Below the pieces are notes generated by a model. It was not told the origin of the DNA. It ran no database searches and was given only the letters and a program-made list of their open reading frames with translations. 64,000 nt of DNA, taken from Brachypodius melanocephalos (Eukaryota > Chordata > Aves > Passeriformes > Pycnonotidae). The position numbers and the translations under genes are program-made. Location of the stretch: contig VZSR01000243.1 of assembly GCA_013398615.1 (NCBI GenBank), positions 1,379,317 through 1,443,316 on the forward strand, read 5' to 3'. Positions within the stretch are counted from its first letter, which is position 1, and each line of letters starts with the position of its first letter. Below, piece by piece: positions 11,401-24,000 of this stretch.

Positions 11401-14400
11401 TTTTTCTTACCAATACAGACTGCTTGGAGGAGGATTTCCACGTCTGTGGCGTCACCTTTGTAGACTGGTGCCTCACTATGGAAGGGTAGGCTGTGACAAC
11501 ACAAAACACAGCCCACGGTCACAGAACAGCCCCTGCCACTGCCACCCCGTCCCCGTGTCCCCTCCCTGGCCATGGCCAGGACGAGCAGCAGGACTGGAAG
11601 TGCCACCTCATTAGTGCTGCATTGCTCAACATGGAAATACAGCCATCCCCGGGGTGGGACAGGACAGACAGACAGACAGCCGGCAGACAGATGCCTCCTC
11701 CACCACCCAATCAGGCAGGAAAAAGAAGGCCCGGCTAATTAAAACGTCTGAGGAACGCCGAGAGGTGGAATGCAATCACACCAATTAACCGCAGAGTCCC
11801 AAAGTCAGCGCTCTGCCCGTTGCACGGAGCGCTGCAGGCTGTTTAATTAGCGCAGAGAGATGAGCCCGGCCTTCCTGCAGCTCCTCCGGCAGCTTGGCAA
11901 ACCCTGACCCCCACCCAGCACCCCCGGGGGGACAGCCACACTCGGGGCATCCCCTGCCCCACACTCGGGGCATCCCCTGCCCCACACTCGGGGCATCCCC
12001 TGCCCCACCATCCCCAATTCACCAGAATCCTGGGCAGGTTCTGGTGCCCTTGGATTGCACCTCTGGTGGGCAGGGACAGGAGGGTGATGAGGTGCTGAGG
12101 ACAGGCAGCTCCTGCATATATATATATTTTTTTTTTTTTTTTCTCCAAGGTTGTGTTATTTTTCAGTTTTGATGAAACTTAAAGGGGCAAATGGCCATGG
12201 TGTCTTCCTCGAAAATCATCTGAGATTTATTTAACCTGCTCGTTACAAACGAAATTTGAAATCCCTCCACCTGTTCCTTAGGTAAAAGTTTAATATTTTT
12301 TTGAACGCTCCTTGTTGCCCTGCTCCAGCGGAGTCGCTCCCGTGCAGGCGCAGTCAGGCCAAGGTGTGGGGCTGCCCCAGGGAGCCAGAGCAGGATTTCA
12401 GGGGTTTGTCACCTCAAAAAGGGCAGGAGGAAGGGGAACAGTCAGTTCCTAGTACCGGTCTTAGTGAAGAGGCTCCCATCAGACTGTTTGCTGAAGTCAC
12501 CGGGCGGATTCTGTCCCACCGAGGAGAACTGAAAAGGCAGCTTAGTGCCATTGCCTACTGGAAGACAGAAGAGGGTTTGTTATTCCAGGGGGCGGCAGGG
12601 GGGCCTTTCCAGACACACCTGGGACACTTCACCTGCCTCAGGGGGCACGGGCAGGGCCAGCCCTGGCCCTTTTCTCTCTTTTGGGGGAGAAGAGGCGGGT
12701 GAGAGCGGGCAGTGTGCGCTGTGAGCTGGCTGTGGGTGTGAGGCGATGCTCCAGGCAGGGCACAGCCTTTCTCCTGAGAGCCCCGCAGTGCAGGTGTGGC
12801 TGCAGAGCACCTCCCGAGGCAGGAGAGATGACTCCAGCACTGCCCTGGCCTCCCAGGCTTCACTCAAACCCCGCTGACATTAAAGCTTCCCCTCCTGGGC
12901 TCCCAGAAGGAATGTGAGAGCAGGGAGATGAGAGGGACACAGCCCTGCCTGTGGCCTGGCAGGCAGGAGGGGCTCAGGTGTGGCTGTGAATCACCAGAGC
13001 TCCCCAGGCACGGTGGCCCTGGCTGCTTCCAGCACCGAGGGAAAGGCTGGACCTCGCAGGAATGAGGAAAGGAGGAAAAGGTTGGGAAAGGAAGACGGGG
13101 ATCCGGGAAGAAAAGGCATGGACACGGGCCAGGCTGTGTCATTGAGGACTTATTAACAACAAGGTGTGATGGAAAGAAGCCCTTTGTGATTCTGAGAGTG
13201 CCTGAGAGTGCTTGGAGTCTCCTCCTGGTTCTGCCACAACCTCCACGGAGCTTTCTGCACGTCCAGGACCTGGGGGGGGTCTTTGCAAAGTGCCTCCTGT
13301 GCTTTCCACCTCCTTCCTCTGTGAACAAGGAGAAGCAGGGGTGCCTGGGGTGTGCAGGCAGTGCTGGCAGGAGCTGGCTCTGGGGCTCTCAGGTGCCAGG
13401 GCAGCCAGGAGGGGCGGCAGGACAGGTGTGTTAGTCAGGCAGGAGGGAAGCTGTGGCACGGGGGGTTAGATCCTCTCACACTGAAGGCGGAATTACCCGT
13501 ACCAAGTGTTTCCTCAGTCGCTTGGAAGGAGGAAAATTCCCATGACCGTGGGCTGAAATTGGCTGTAAAACAAGAGCATCCAGTTCAGCAGTGGGCTCCT
13601 GACCAGCTGCCTCAGAGGCCTGACCCTGGCATTGCTCTAGGAGAGGGTCCCCACCGAGCTGGGAGCAGCCCCAAAACAGAAATCTGGGCCCAGGCAGCAG
13701 AGGAGAAGCTGGGGTTTATCCCTGGGTGCTGGGGAAAGGGGAATTGGCTTCTCCTGCAGTGAGCAGAGCTCTCAGTGCCACACAGCTGCCAGCTCAGGGT
13801 TGGGTGTCCAACAAGAGAGCTCTGCAGGCAGAGTTTGGGTTCAGAGCTCCAAAGGCACCAGGACAGGGACATTTCCCAGCCCTGGGCCAGGAGTGTGCCC
13901 CAGGCTTCCAGCAGGACACAGACTGGTGCTGTAGCCCTTTGGGGAGGCACTGGGCTCCCAGGAAAGCAAAAAGAAGATGGATTCTTGGAGCTGCTCTGCT
14001 GCCATCCTGTGGGCTGCTTCTCTGTTTGTGTTTCTGTTTACACAATCCTCTCCCCGTGTGCCTCAGTCCCTTCTACTCTCCATTCAAAGGCTTTCAAGAT
14101 GATTTTTCCAACCTCCTCCTGGACTTGGCTAAACTCTTTGACACGTCAGGAGAAGAGAGCTTAGTGGGAGAGGACAGAAAGGAGTGTGGAGCAGTTGAAC
14201 AGATCGTTCCTCTGTCTCTGAGGCAGCGTCGGAAATGTTTTATGCCCCTCTGCCTCATCCTGTCATCCCTGCAAGCAAATATTGGCTCATAGGGACACCT
14301 TCCACTATCTCAGGGTACTCCAACCTGGCCTTGGGCACTTCCAGAGAGCCAGGAGCAGCCACAGCTTCTCTTTGCCAAGACCTCACCACCCTCAAAGGAA

Positions 14401-15889
14401 GAATTTCATCCTCATATCCCCTCTAAACCTGCTCCCTTTCAGTCTGAAGCTGTTTATTATGAAACTCAAGAGCAGTGGAAGCCTCCTGGAATTTAAGCAG
14501 GGCTTCAAACCCATAGGTTCATCTGGAATCCAGGCAGCTCCTCAGTTTGGGGCTGCTGTGATCAGCACAGAGCATTCCTCAATCCAGCAAACAGACTTTC
14601 CACTGCAGCCTGGGGCTGAATCTGCAGTGACCCAGCCTGGCCAGGAACAGGGTGTGTAGCAAAGCTCTCATGAGCTACTGAAGGATTACACAACGCAAAG
14701 GGTGGTCCTCGGGGGTTTTTTGGGTTTTTTTCCTCCCATTTTTGGGATTCTTTAACAAAGATGCAATCAGCTGCACTGCTGGACTTCGATGCCACAGGGG
14801 CAGGGCAGGGAGAGCTCCAGAGAGTTAAGGCATGATGGGGATGTTGCATTATTCATGGTGTAATCCTTGGCAAGCCAAGTGGGTCACTCCTGCTTTGCCT
14901 ACTGATTCATCCTGCTCCCAAAATCCCTCCCCAGCAGCTGGGACCTCCCTGTCACCCCTGAGCCCTGCTGGGGTCTGTTCAATCCCTCTGTGTGCGCAAT
15001 CGTGGCTTTGCTTGCCTTGGCCACAGTCATTGCGCTGAGAGGAAACACAGAATGAGTAATTGGGCAGGGAGGATTGCCTGTGTTTCCAGGAAAACACGGG
15101 TGTGGAGGTGGGATGAAGCATTCCCAGAGTTTGGACGGTCAGCAGGAAGAGGGGAATTGCTGTGCAGCCCTCACTGTGCTCTGCACACAAATCACTGCAG
15201 GGTCTGGCAGTGCCCGGAGATCCCTCCTGGACCTTCAGGAGGGTGGAATGCTGGATTCCCCCTCTTCTCTCCGGTGCCAGCAGCTCCAGAGAGCAGCAGA
15301 GGGAAGCTCAGGCACTCGTGACTGCACTGACCATGCTGCTCCACTGCCAAAATGGCTTTTTCCTTCTTTTTTCCCTTTCCTTTTTGCCAGGCTGGGCAGT
15401 ATCCCCATCCCAGACACGCACTGTCCAGTGTTCCTCCCTGCCACACTCCTAAAATGCCTTTGGGGCTGTTTCCACCCCAAAGCTCCACACTTCGGGTAGA
15501 GATAGGCTCAGCTTGTACAATGCTTGAATTCAGCAATGCAAGAATCGATTTTCAAGGTTCCCTCAGGGCTGGAAAGTTTTGGGTGCAGGGCTGAGTCTCA
15601 GCAGAATTTCCCCGGCAGCAGCACAGGGCCTGGAAACCCTGAGGCAGCTGAGCAGGAGAGCAGAAAACAACCCCAACTCTAAAAAAAGCCCCTCTGCCCC
15701 TGAATTTGGGAAGAGCCCTGCTCAAATCCCGCTGGCACTGAGATGGGAATGCTCCAAACAACATCCTCAGGGCGTGGGCTGAGGGCAGAGGAGAAGGGCA
15801 AAGTGGCAATCCTGACAAAGGGCTCAGTGTTGGGCTCTGGGTTATCCTCAGGAAAGCCCAGCACAGGGCAGGAATGTGCCCTCAGGGAG

Positions 15890-15964
<75 letters not shown>

Positions 15965-18900
15965 CCACCCTCTCTCTGCAGGACAGCAGCTGGAAACACC
16001 CGGCAAACCCAGGCAGGGCTGAAATTTGGTCACTTTTTTTCGTGCCACCCTTCCTGCTCTTTTGTTCCTCGCCTGGGCTCTCAGCACTCTCAGCTCCTTG
16101 CTCTGGATGTCAGTTTAGGAATGCCAGCTGTGATTTTAGAGCTGGAGGTGTTGGGAACATTGGTTCACTCCAAAAATTCATCCTGCAGTGGCCACGCAAC
16201 AAGAGGGACACAAACAAATCACCAGGGCTCAGAGAAGAGCTCCAGAGTCCTGCTTTTGGGTTTTTTTAGGACACATTCCTCACTTCTTCTGTCCTTTCCC
16301 TGTAAGGAAAAATTATATTTGGTGGTGAAAGTGAAATCTTAATGCTTAGTGCAGCTTTCACTTGACAGCAGAGAGAGATAAGCTTTGGGTGGAGAAAAAC
16401 ATGGATTTTATCCTGGTAACCCATGTTAAAACTCCCCTATATTCATTTTTGGGTAGAGTTCAGTCACTCCAGCTCTTCCCCATAAAACTGAGAACCTTTC
16501 CTGTCTGGTTTGAGGCAAAACCTTGTCAGAGCTCTGTAAGCTGGAGAGAAAAAAGGGTGCAGAGGGATGGATCTGAAACGTGAGGGAGAGCAAATTTTGG
16601 GGCACATCATCAGTGAAGTTCCTGTCCTGAGCTGGAAGGGAGCCTGCCCACCTCGGGGTGCCGTACCTTTGGGAGACAGGAACATGGAGAATCTCTTCAG
16701 GTTGTCAGGCTGGTTCCACTCGTAGTTGTTCATCATGAACCGGTGGTCCCCTGGGGAGGCAGAGCAGGGCATGAGCTCGGGGATGCATTTTGGTGATCCT
16801 TAATCCCGCTCTGGGATCTTTGCCTGGCAGCTCAAGCAGTTCTGGAGCTGCCCAGAGTCTAAAATAAAAGGTTCCCTCAGAGGCAGAGCCCAGTTGGAGC
16901 ATTCAACCTCACAGCAGATATAGAATCTCCTAAAATCTGAGGGTTGAGGCGTTTTTCTTACCAAAATACTGTTGTGTGGCTAAAAATGACTCCAGGAGTT
17001 TGAGTTTGCCTGCTTTTGTGTGCTCAGCCTGAGCTGATGGAGAAGTGCCACCCTTTAAAGCTCAGTCCTCTGGGAGGGTTCCATGGGTTGGCTTCTCCAC
17101 TTTCTAGAGAGATGCTAAAGCTGAGTTGCAAACAGCTCTGAGCTCTCGGACAAGGGTGGCTGGTGCAGGTTTCATGGATCAAACTGATTCCTGCCCAGCC
17201 TGGGTTTGGATTTCTGACACTGCTTCACAGGAAATGAGGCTTTATCACTACACTTGCTCATAAAAACCTTCTTTGAAGGCCTCTATAAAACCTACTGTTC
17301 TCTGCAAGGAAGTAAATTCGAGTTTTCATGATTAAATAACTCCATTCTTTGATTCTCAAGTCACTGAACAAACTTTTCTTTTATTTCTCCCATTTATTCT
17401 GGTGCTATTTAAGCTCCCTGATTATTTGTCTCCTCACCACGTTGGTACCTGTTATGACAACTAAAAGGCCGTGGATTCCCTTTGGAGTCTGCTATTAAGG
17501 AGCTTTCATCCCATTAATATAATATTTCTTCCTGGGAAATTTTTTTTGGTTTTGTTTTTTTTTGTTGGTTTTTTGGGGGGGTTTTTTTGTTTTTTTTTTT
17601 TTTTGTGTTTTTTTTTTTGTTGTTGTTGTTGGGTTTTTTTTCCTTGTTTTTTTTTTTTTTTAACAGGAGAAGATCAAGCCAGCTGCAAATGAATTTGTTG
17701 CAGTGACTCAGGGGGAGTCCAAGTTAATAACTCCACAGCTCCTTAATGGATTTAATTCCCTCGCAGCCACTGGACGCAGAGTGCTGCCCTCTTTCATCTG
17801 TGACCATGGCTTGGGGAAGAGAGAACTCTGAAGCTCCTGGGACTGGCCATAAATGACATTTCCCACCTGTTCCCAGCTTTTCATTAGAGCAGAATCCAAG
17901 CTGTGTCCCTGGTAAAGCTCCTGGAAGCACCCAGGTTTCCTGGCAGGAGTTAAAAATGGTTTTGGCACTTGAATTCCATGGATTTCAAATAACAGCGAGG
18001 GCTTCTGGCATCAACAGCACGGAGGAGACCCCAATTAAAATAATCAAGAAGTAATCAGGCTTTATCCTGAGCTACCAGAACCTTACTGGTTTTTAAAAAT
18101 CTCCAAGGGAAATGCTCCAGGACTGGCAAAACCCAGCTCAGCAGAGAGAAATTCTGCACAGCTTCAGGTGAACAAAGAGAGAAAAATGGGCAGAAGTGAT
18201 TTTTGGATCTGTCTGTCATCTACTGATATTGAGTTGTTGTCAAATTTCTTGGTAATTCTGGAGCTTGTGGAGTGTTGAGAATTGAAAAAGGAATATTGCA
18301 GTGTTGGAGGATAAATAATGTTCAATTTCTGGTGCTGCTTTAAAGGCAGGGAGAGTTTTAAAACCTGTGTCTAGCTGTGCATCCTGAGCACTTTGGGATC
18401 CCTGACCTTCCTGCAAGGTTGGCCCAGAAGGATCTGCTTCCTTTAATTGATGTCTGATGGAGAATGATGGCTCTGGACAGAGTCATTATTAATGCAGGAG
18501 GGGTGTCCAGCAAATACAGTGAATTTGAGTGAATTCTCAACGATTTGAGTTCCTCAGCTGCCTGTGCTGTATGAGCTGTATGTATAAATACAGTGAATTT
18601 GAGTGAATTATCAGCGATTTGGCACATTTTCAGCAGAGTTCCTCAGCTGCCTGTGCTGTATGAGCTGTCCTTGGAGTTATCCCTGCACCTTTTGTGCTCC
18701 CACATCCTCCTGGAAGAGCAGGGTGCCATTTATCCCGTTTATCCTGCCATCACCCACTGCTGCCCTGGCATCTGGGGTTCCTCAAGGACTGAGAGGTCAC
18801 ATCCAGGTGAGATAACCACTCATTCCCATCCCTGCTGCTCCTGGGGCAGGAGGTCATTCCCTGGGATTAAGCAACGTGCCCAGGGTTGCAGAGGCTGCCT

Positions 18901-21020
18901 GTGGGAGAGATGGGAACCTGTCCTAATCTCAGGTGTGAGCCTGATGCAAGACAAGCCCTTTATTCACAGTTAATTGAGGGGAAGTGGGTTATAAACTTGA
19001 AAGATTCATTCTGGTGCTGTGGTGTTGGCTGTGACCTCTCTGCTCACCTCAAAGATCATCACTGGAGTGTGGGGAGCAGCCTGGATCAGGGCAGGCAGGA
19101 AAGCTGCCCCAAGAGGAACAGGGAGTGTGATCAGAGTCATTCCAGCTCAAGTTGTAGCTGAACACCCAAATGGAGCCCTTTCTACTTGGAAAAATTCGAT
19201 TTTCAAATATTTCCTTTGTGCCACTGCCTTCACCTTTACTGAGCTGCCTCAGCAGATCTGGGGGGCTTCTCCCCTCCTGGAAAATGTTCTGGAAAATGTC
19301 CTGCTAAACCTCCAGGGGCTTGCTGGAGCCTGGCACAGGGCAGGAGGGCACAGGGCAGGAGGGAAGGGTGGCTGCTTTTGACTCCACACAGGAGGTGGCT
19401 GAACCCTTTAAATCCTAAACATGAAACCCTAAAACGAACCAAGAATCAGGGAAGTGGGGCCAGTTTGGTGTCCTGCATGATGTGCCCTAAATCCCTGGCA
19501 GTTCAGCTGATTCCATCCCTACACAGGAGTGGTGGAATAACTCAGATATTCCAGAATTCACATCCTAATAACTCTCACACTCCAGAATTCATTCCATCTC
19601 CAGGAGCTGCTACTCCCACTTTCCCCCCAGGTCTCTGCTTACTTTCTTCTTCATCAGGAGTGCTCATCATCCTCCTCAGCCCTGACCCTGCCCTCCAGGG
19701 GAGCAGGGAGGGAGGGGAGGGGCACATTTGGGGTATTTTACCGTTCTCCATGTGGTTCCTCTCGATGAAGTTGCGGCCCAGGTCTGCCTTGCAGATCTTC
19801 TCCACGTGCCTCATGCAGACGTTGAGGAGGTCGTCCCTGAGCAGCCCCATGGAGGGGCTCATGCTCTCCCCTTCCAGCAGCACGCTGTAGGTTGGGAGGG
19901 ATGGAGGGGGCACGTAATTCCTCATCAGAGCCCCAAATTCCTGCCAAAAAATAATAAAAAAAAGGGGGGAGGATCACGGTTAATGAGGAGCATAAAGACA
20001 TGGAGGCTGAATCTGAGATAACTGGTTGGTGTCAGACTCCAAAAGTGCAAAGGAAAGCAGTGAAAGGGGCAGGGAAATGTTCTGTCCATGGTTTGCAGCC
20101 ATCCATAAAGAGCAATGGCGTGTCCGAGCCCATTCCTCACCTCCCAGAGCACAGACAGCTCCAAATGCCCAGGGAATCCCTGCCGGGGATGTGCAGTGAA
20201 CTGGGGGAGGTGCACACACCTCACACTCCTTTGGGATCGTCTTTGGGACCAACCCTGCCCTCAGGGGGACAAAGGACAGGGAAATGAGCTCAGTGTCACC
20301 TGCAGGAAGAGCACGGAGTCGCTGATCTGGTGGATCTGCTCCCTGTTCTCCTTGTCCTCCCGCAGCAGCTTCGCCCTCTCCTCCAGCTCATCCACGATTT
20401 CCTTCACGTTCTCCGAGGCGATCTTTTCCCTCTGGTCAAGGGCAGCCTTCACCTCATCCCTCTGCCTCTCCAGGTCACGGATCAGCTCCTTGAAGTGCTG
20501 GTCCACCGTGGCCTTCTCGTTGGTGGTGTAATTCTGGATGGGGAAGGGGCACAGACAGGAGGCAGCAGGAAAGAGGAGCAGGAAAATATTAAAATTTCAC
20601 GGGTTTTTTTTGCTAACAGAGACACATAGAGGGGGGATAAATCCAAGGATTCAGCATTTGGAGCATGGAAACTCCAGCTATGCAAGTCTCAGCTGCAGGA
20701 AAGCTGTGCCAGGAGAAGCAATACCTGTTCCTGCAATAATCACATGGATGCAATCCAAAAGGGCCACTGCCTTCCCAGGGGTAAGAGCCTATCTCCTGTT
20801 TCAATTTATGCACTCACAGGTGATGCTTAAAAACACTCTGCAACCTTCTCAATCAGCCTTCTGGCTCCTGGACAATTTGAGGACCAAATTCCCACCATTT
20901 CAAAGGATGAAAGGTGCTGAGACACTTTTTACAAGGCTGACCTCAAGGTGCCTCTGGAATATTCCTCAGAAGGACGGGGGATGTAACTATATTGAGAGTC
21001 CAAATTTCTAGGTCAGGTTC

Positions 21021-21052
<32 letters not shown>

Positions 21053-24000
21053 GCAGATGAAAAGCAGAGCTGGTGAGCCAATGTGCTTGCACCACATGAA
21101 AGGGAGAAGAATGGCTTTGCTTGTTAATATTATGCAAATTTGCTGGGGTGTCTCCAGCTTTTGCTTTCACTGCTTTATTCACAGTTAGGCTATAAAAGAA
21201 AAAAAAAATACCATGATTCTATTCCAACCTTTACCACGGTGCAAGAATTATAAAGGATCCCTCTCTCAGCAGGGAAATAAGCTGTTCCACCATAAATAAG
21301 ATGTTTGTTGGGGTAAATTCATCTGCTCCTGCTGTCTCATCTCAGTTTGGGCAACCCAGAGCCCTTTGGCGAGGTTATTTCTGGATTTTGTTTCTAAATC
21401 TGCCTGGCTACTGGTGATGGAAGGGCCATAAAGGACCTAAAAAAGGAGCCAGAGCAGGGAGGTGCCTCGGATTTGTATCAGGGCTTGATCTCCCCACAGG
21501 GAATGTCGCAAGATGACTTCAGTGGGAGTTGTTGTTCCCAAGATTTGGCTTGGAGTTTGGGATAGGGATGGGAGAGAGGCCAGGGAAGGGATGGAGGGAG
21601 GAAAGGAGAGGGATGTGGGAGAGGGGAGCAGAAATTTGGTGATTACAGGAGGAAGAGCTCGGACATCTCGAACGCACCTTGATTCGGTCCCTCTCCTTCT
21701 GCCACTTGTCCACCTCATCTTCCACCTCGATGATCTTCAGCTGCAGCTGCTCCTTCTGCAGGGACAGCTCAGCCTGTGGGGAGGAGAGGAAAGAGAGGGA
21801 GCCTGGTGAGCTGGGAATGAGGGTGACCCAGTTCAGACAGCCCTGAGCCTGCCCTGCCATGCTGGGAACAGCAGCAGGGAGCTGCAGGCTGCCACGGGCA
21901 CCATCCCAGCGGATTCAGCTCCCTCAGCAAAGCAGCAGCACCCACCTCCCAGGCTGCCAGGGTGCTGCTCTTAATCACATGGGAGTCATGAGCTGCAGGG
22001 GAAGGGAGCTGTTTCAAAATTCAGCTGTGTGTGCAGAGCAGGGCCCAGCCCAGGGTGTGCCTGTGCAGCAATAACAGTTTTCATGTAATTACGGAATGAC
22101 GTTTGACGAGTGTTGCAACAAGAGGATGATGCCTCCGGCAGGAATTCTGTTTAGACAGGATCGTGGATTAATTTGCTCTGAATTGAGAGCTTTCATGTAG
22201 CGATGGAGCTGGGGAATGCTTGGAAAAAAAAATTAAAAAGAAAAAAAGAAAGCCACAAAAGGAGGAGGGAAGAGGTGTAGTCAACCTGGTTGGCTGAGAT
22301 CAGCAGCTTCCCTGGGATTCATTTGCATTTCGTTGTGCAGTGGCTCCCCAGAGAAGCCCAGAGCTTGGGCTTGCACAGGAATTCGTGGCAGTGGAGCTGT
22401 GGAGGCCATGCACTGTTTCCCTGGATCATTTTTTCCCTGGATCAGCCCAGGACCCGGGTGTTGGCAAAGCCTTGCCCCGTTAACTCCAGCGACCCAGGGC
22501 CCTATCCCTGCCCCACAGATGGTGCCCCAGCCTTTGCTGGTGCATTTCTGCATTTCATGTGCGTGCAGGTTGGTCTGAGCCATGGCTGGAGGCAATCTGG
22601 CTGTGGGACACCCAGCCCAGAGCTGCTGAGGAATTCCAGAGCTGGCAGAAATTCCCTGTGTTCTCTCGCATCAGGAGAGTCCTGACAACCTGCTGTTCAT
22701 GTGGGATCTTCTGGAAAATCCTTGGATTAACCCAAACCACTTAAATTCAGGCCAACAATTAGAGGCATGGATGGATAAATGCACTCTCACACTCCAGCTG
22801 TCCATCCAAGAATGTAATGGGACACGAAAATCATGTAAAGGGACATGAAAATCTGGGTCTTGATTGATCCGAGTTTAAATGTTTTCAGTTCTCCATTCAA
22901 AATGAAGAGCAGGGAAGAAGCTGTGAAGCAGCCCAGACAGGAGCTCTTGTCCTGATGCCAGTCAAATGTCTGAACAGCCTCTGGAGCTGGAATCCAGCAC
23001 AGCTGCTCTGAGAGCCATCAACCCCAGCTGCTCCAATTTAGAAAATCTCTGTTTATGGAGGGAGGATGATTGGTGCCTTTGTTGCCTTATAAAACACGAG
23101 AAAAGTGGGCAGAAAAAAGGGAATTGTGCTCAGAGGTGTCTCGGTGCCACAAAAGCTGCATCCTCACGTTGTTTTTGGGAGTTAGGAGAGCACTGCCTCT
23201 CTAAATATCATCCACACACCCTCAGGGGTGGCCTGAACGCTGCCATGAGCAGATTCTCACCCTCTGCAGGGGATCAGGGCACACAGGAAAGGATTTTGTG
23301 CCACAGCTCCACCAGGGAACCCACACTGGCTTCCAGATGAGAAAATCTGCTCTGCTGCTGATGGAAAAAAACAAAGACAGGAGTTTGATCCCGTAATTTT
23401 TCACATTTTCAAGACAGGGACTTGGACGGATTCCTGCTGGCTTCCATTCCCACGTGCAGTGGGAGATGTCCTGTGCATCAAGACTCTGCACAGCAGGGAA
23501 ATGCAATGAGATGGAAACGTTTTAGATCCTTTTACCCACTGCAATAACCAATGTGGGGAATTACACCCAAATTCCAGTTGTTTCCTTGAGCCACAGAGCT
23601 GCACCCAGGTGGCATTAATTGTTTGTCAAGTAAAAAGCTCGTCTCATTTCCCTCCTCATCCCCAAAAATCAGCACGTCCTTGTAAGAATGTGAGTGAAAC
23701 CCTCCAGAGAAAGACCAGGAGGAATTTTTGGGGAAGAGCAGATCTTTCACAGCCACGCAGACACTCCCAAACTCAAGGGATTTGCAGAGAAAATGACAGG
23801 GGGAAAAAAAAATTAAAAAATCAGGTGATGGCTGGAAGGTGGTGATAACAAAATTATGCTTTTATAGTCCTTTTTAATTAAGATGGGTCTCCAAGGACTT
23901 TTGGGAACTATTATTTGTAAGAGCGATCCAGACTCTGAGCAGTTCAAACACCCCTCAGAAAGGTGGAGTGGGGTGAAACGAGCATTTAAGAGCAGAGGCA

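Larger units (their letters stand above)
8429..11410 (-). other. TRIM29 last intron
   Basis: This intron is 2,982 bp. From its 5' end (right) it holds the splice-donor-derived tandem array at 10920-11405. Then comes an AT-rich unique stretch at 9660-9870 with CCAAT-like and TATA-like words. It also holds a poly-T tract at 8778-8801 and a CR1-like fragment at 8520-8705. No further exon was seen. Confidence 0.75.
12558..16666 (-). other. TRIM29 intron 5
   Basis: This intron is 4,109 bp. It contains a CR1 fragment on the plus strand (14291-14490) and a hexanucleotide array (15890-15963). The remainder is GC-rich unique sequence without an exon-like frame that fits the protein. Confidence 0.75.
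16751..19741 (-). other. TRIM29 intron 4
   Basis: This intron is 2,991 bp. It contains a T/G-rich low-complexity block (17538-17663) and a local tandem duplication of about 75 bp (18512-18668). No exon was seen. Confidence 0.75.

Noticed and set aside
12062..12111. Minus-strand reading ELPVLSTSSPS as a remnant of the missing human exon (human DLPVVQGSSS)
   Set aside because: The upstream sequence is an AT/poly-A microsatellite, there is no pyrimidine tract, and the only nearby GT would leave the wrong phase. The likeness is probably chance.
12301..12702. Plus-strand frame of 133 codons over TRIM29 exon 6
   Set aside because: It is an antisense shadow. The minus-strand reading has matching splice sites and phase.
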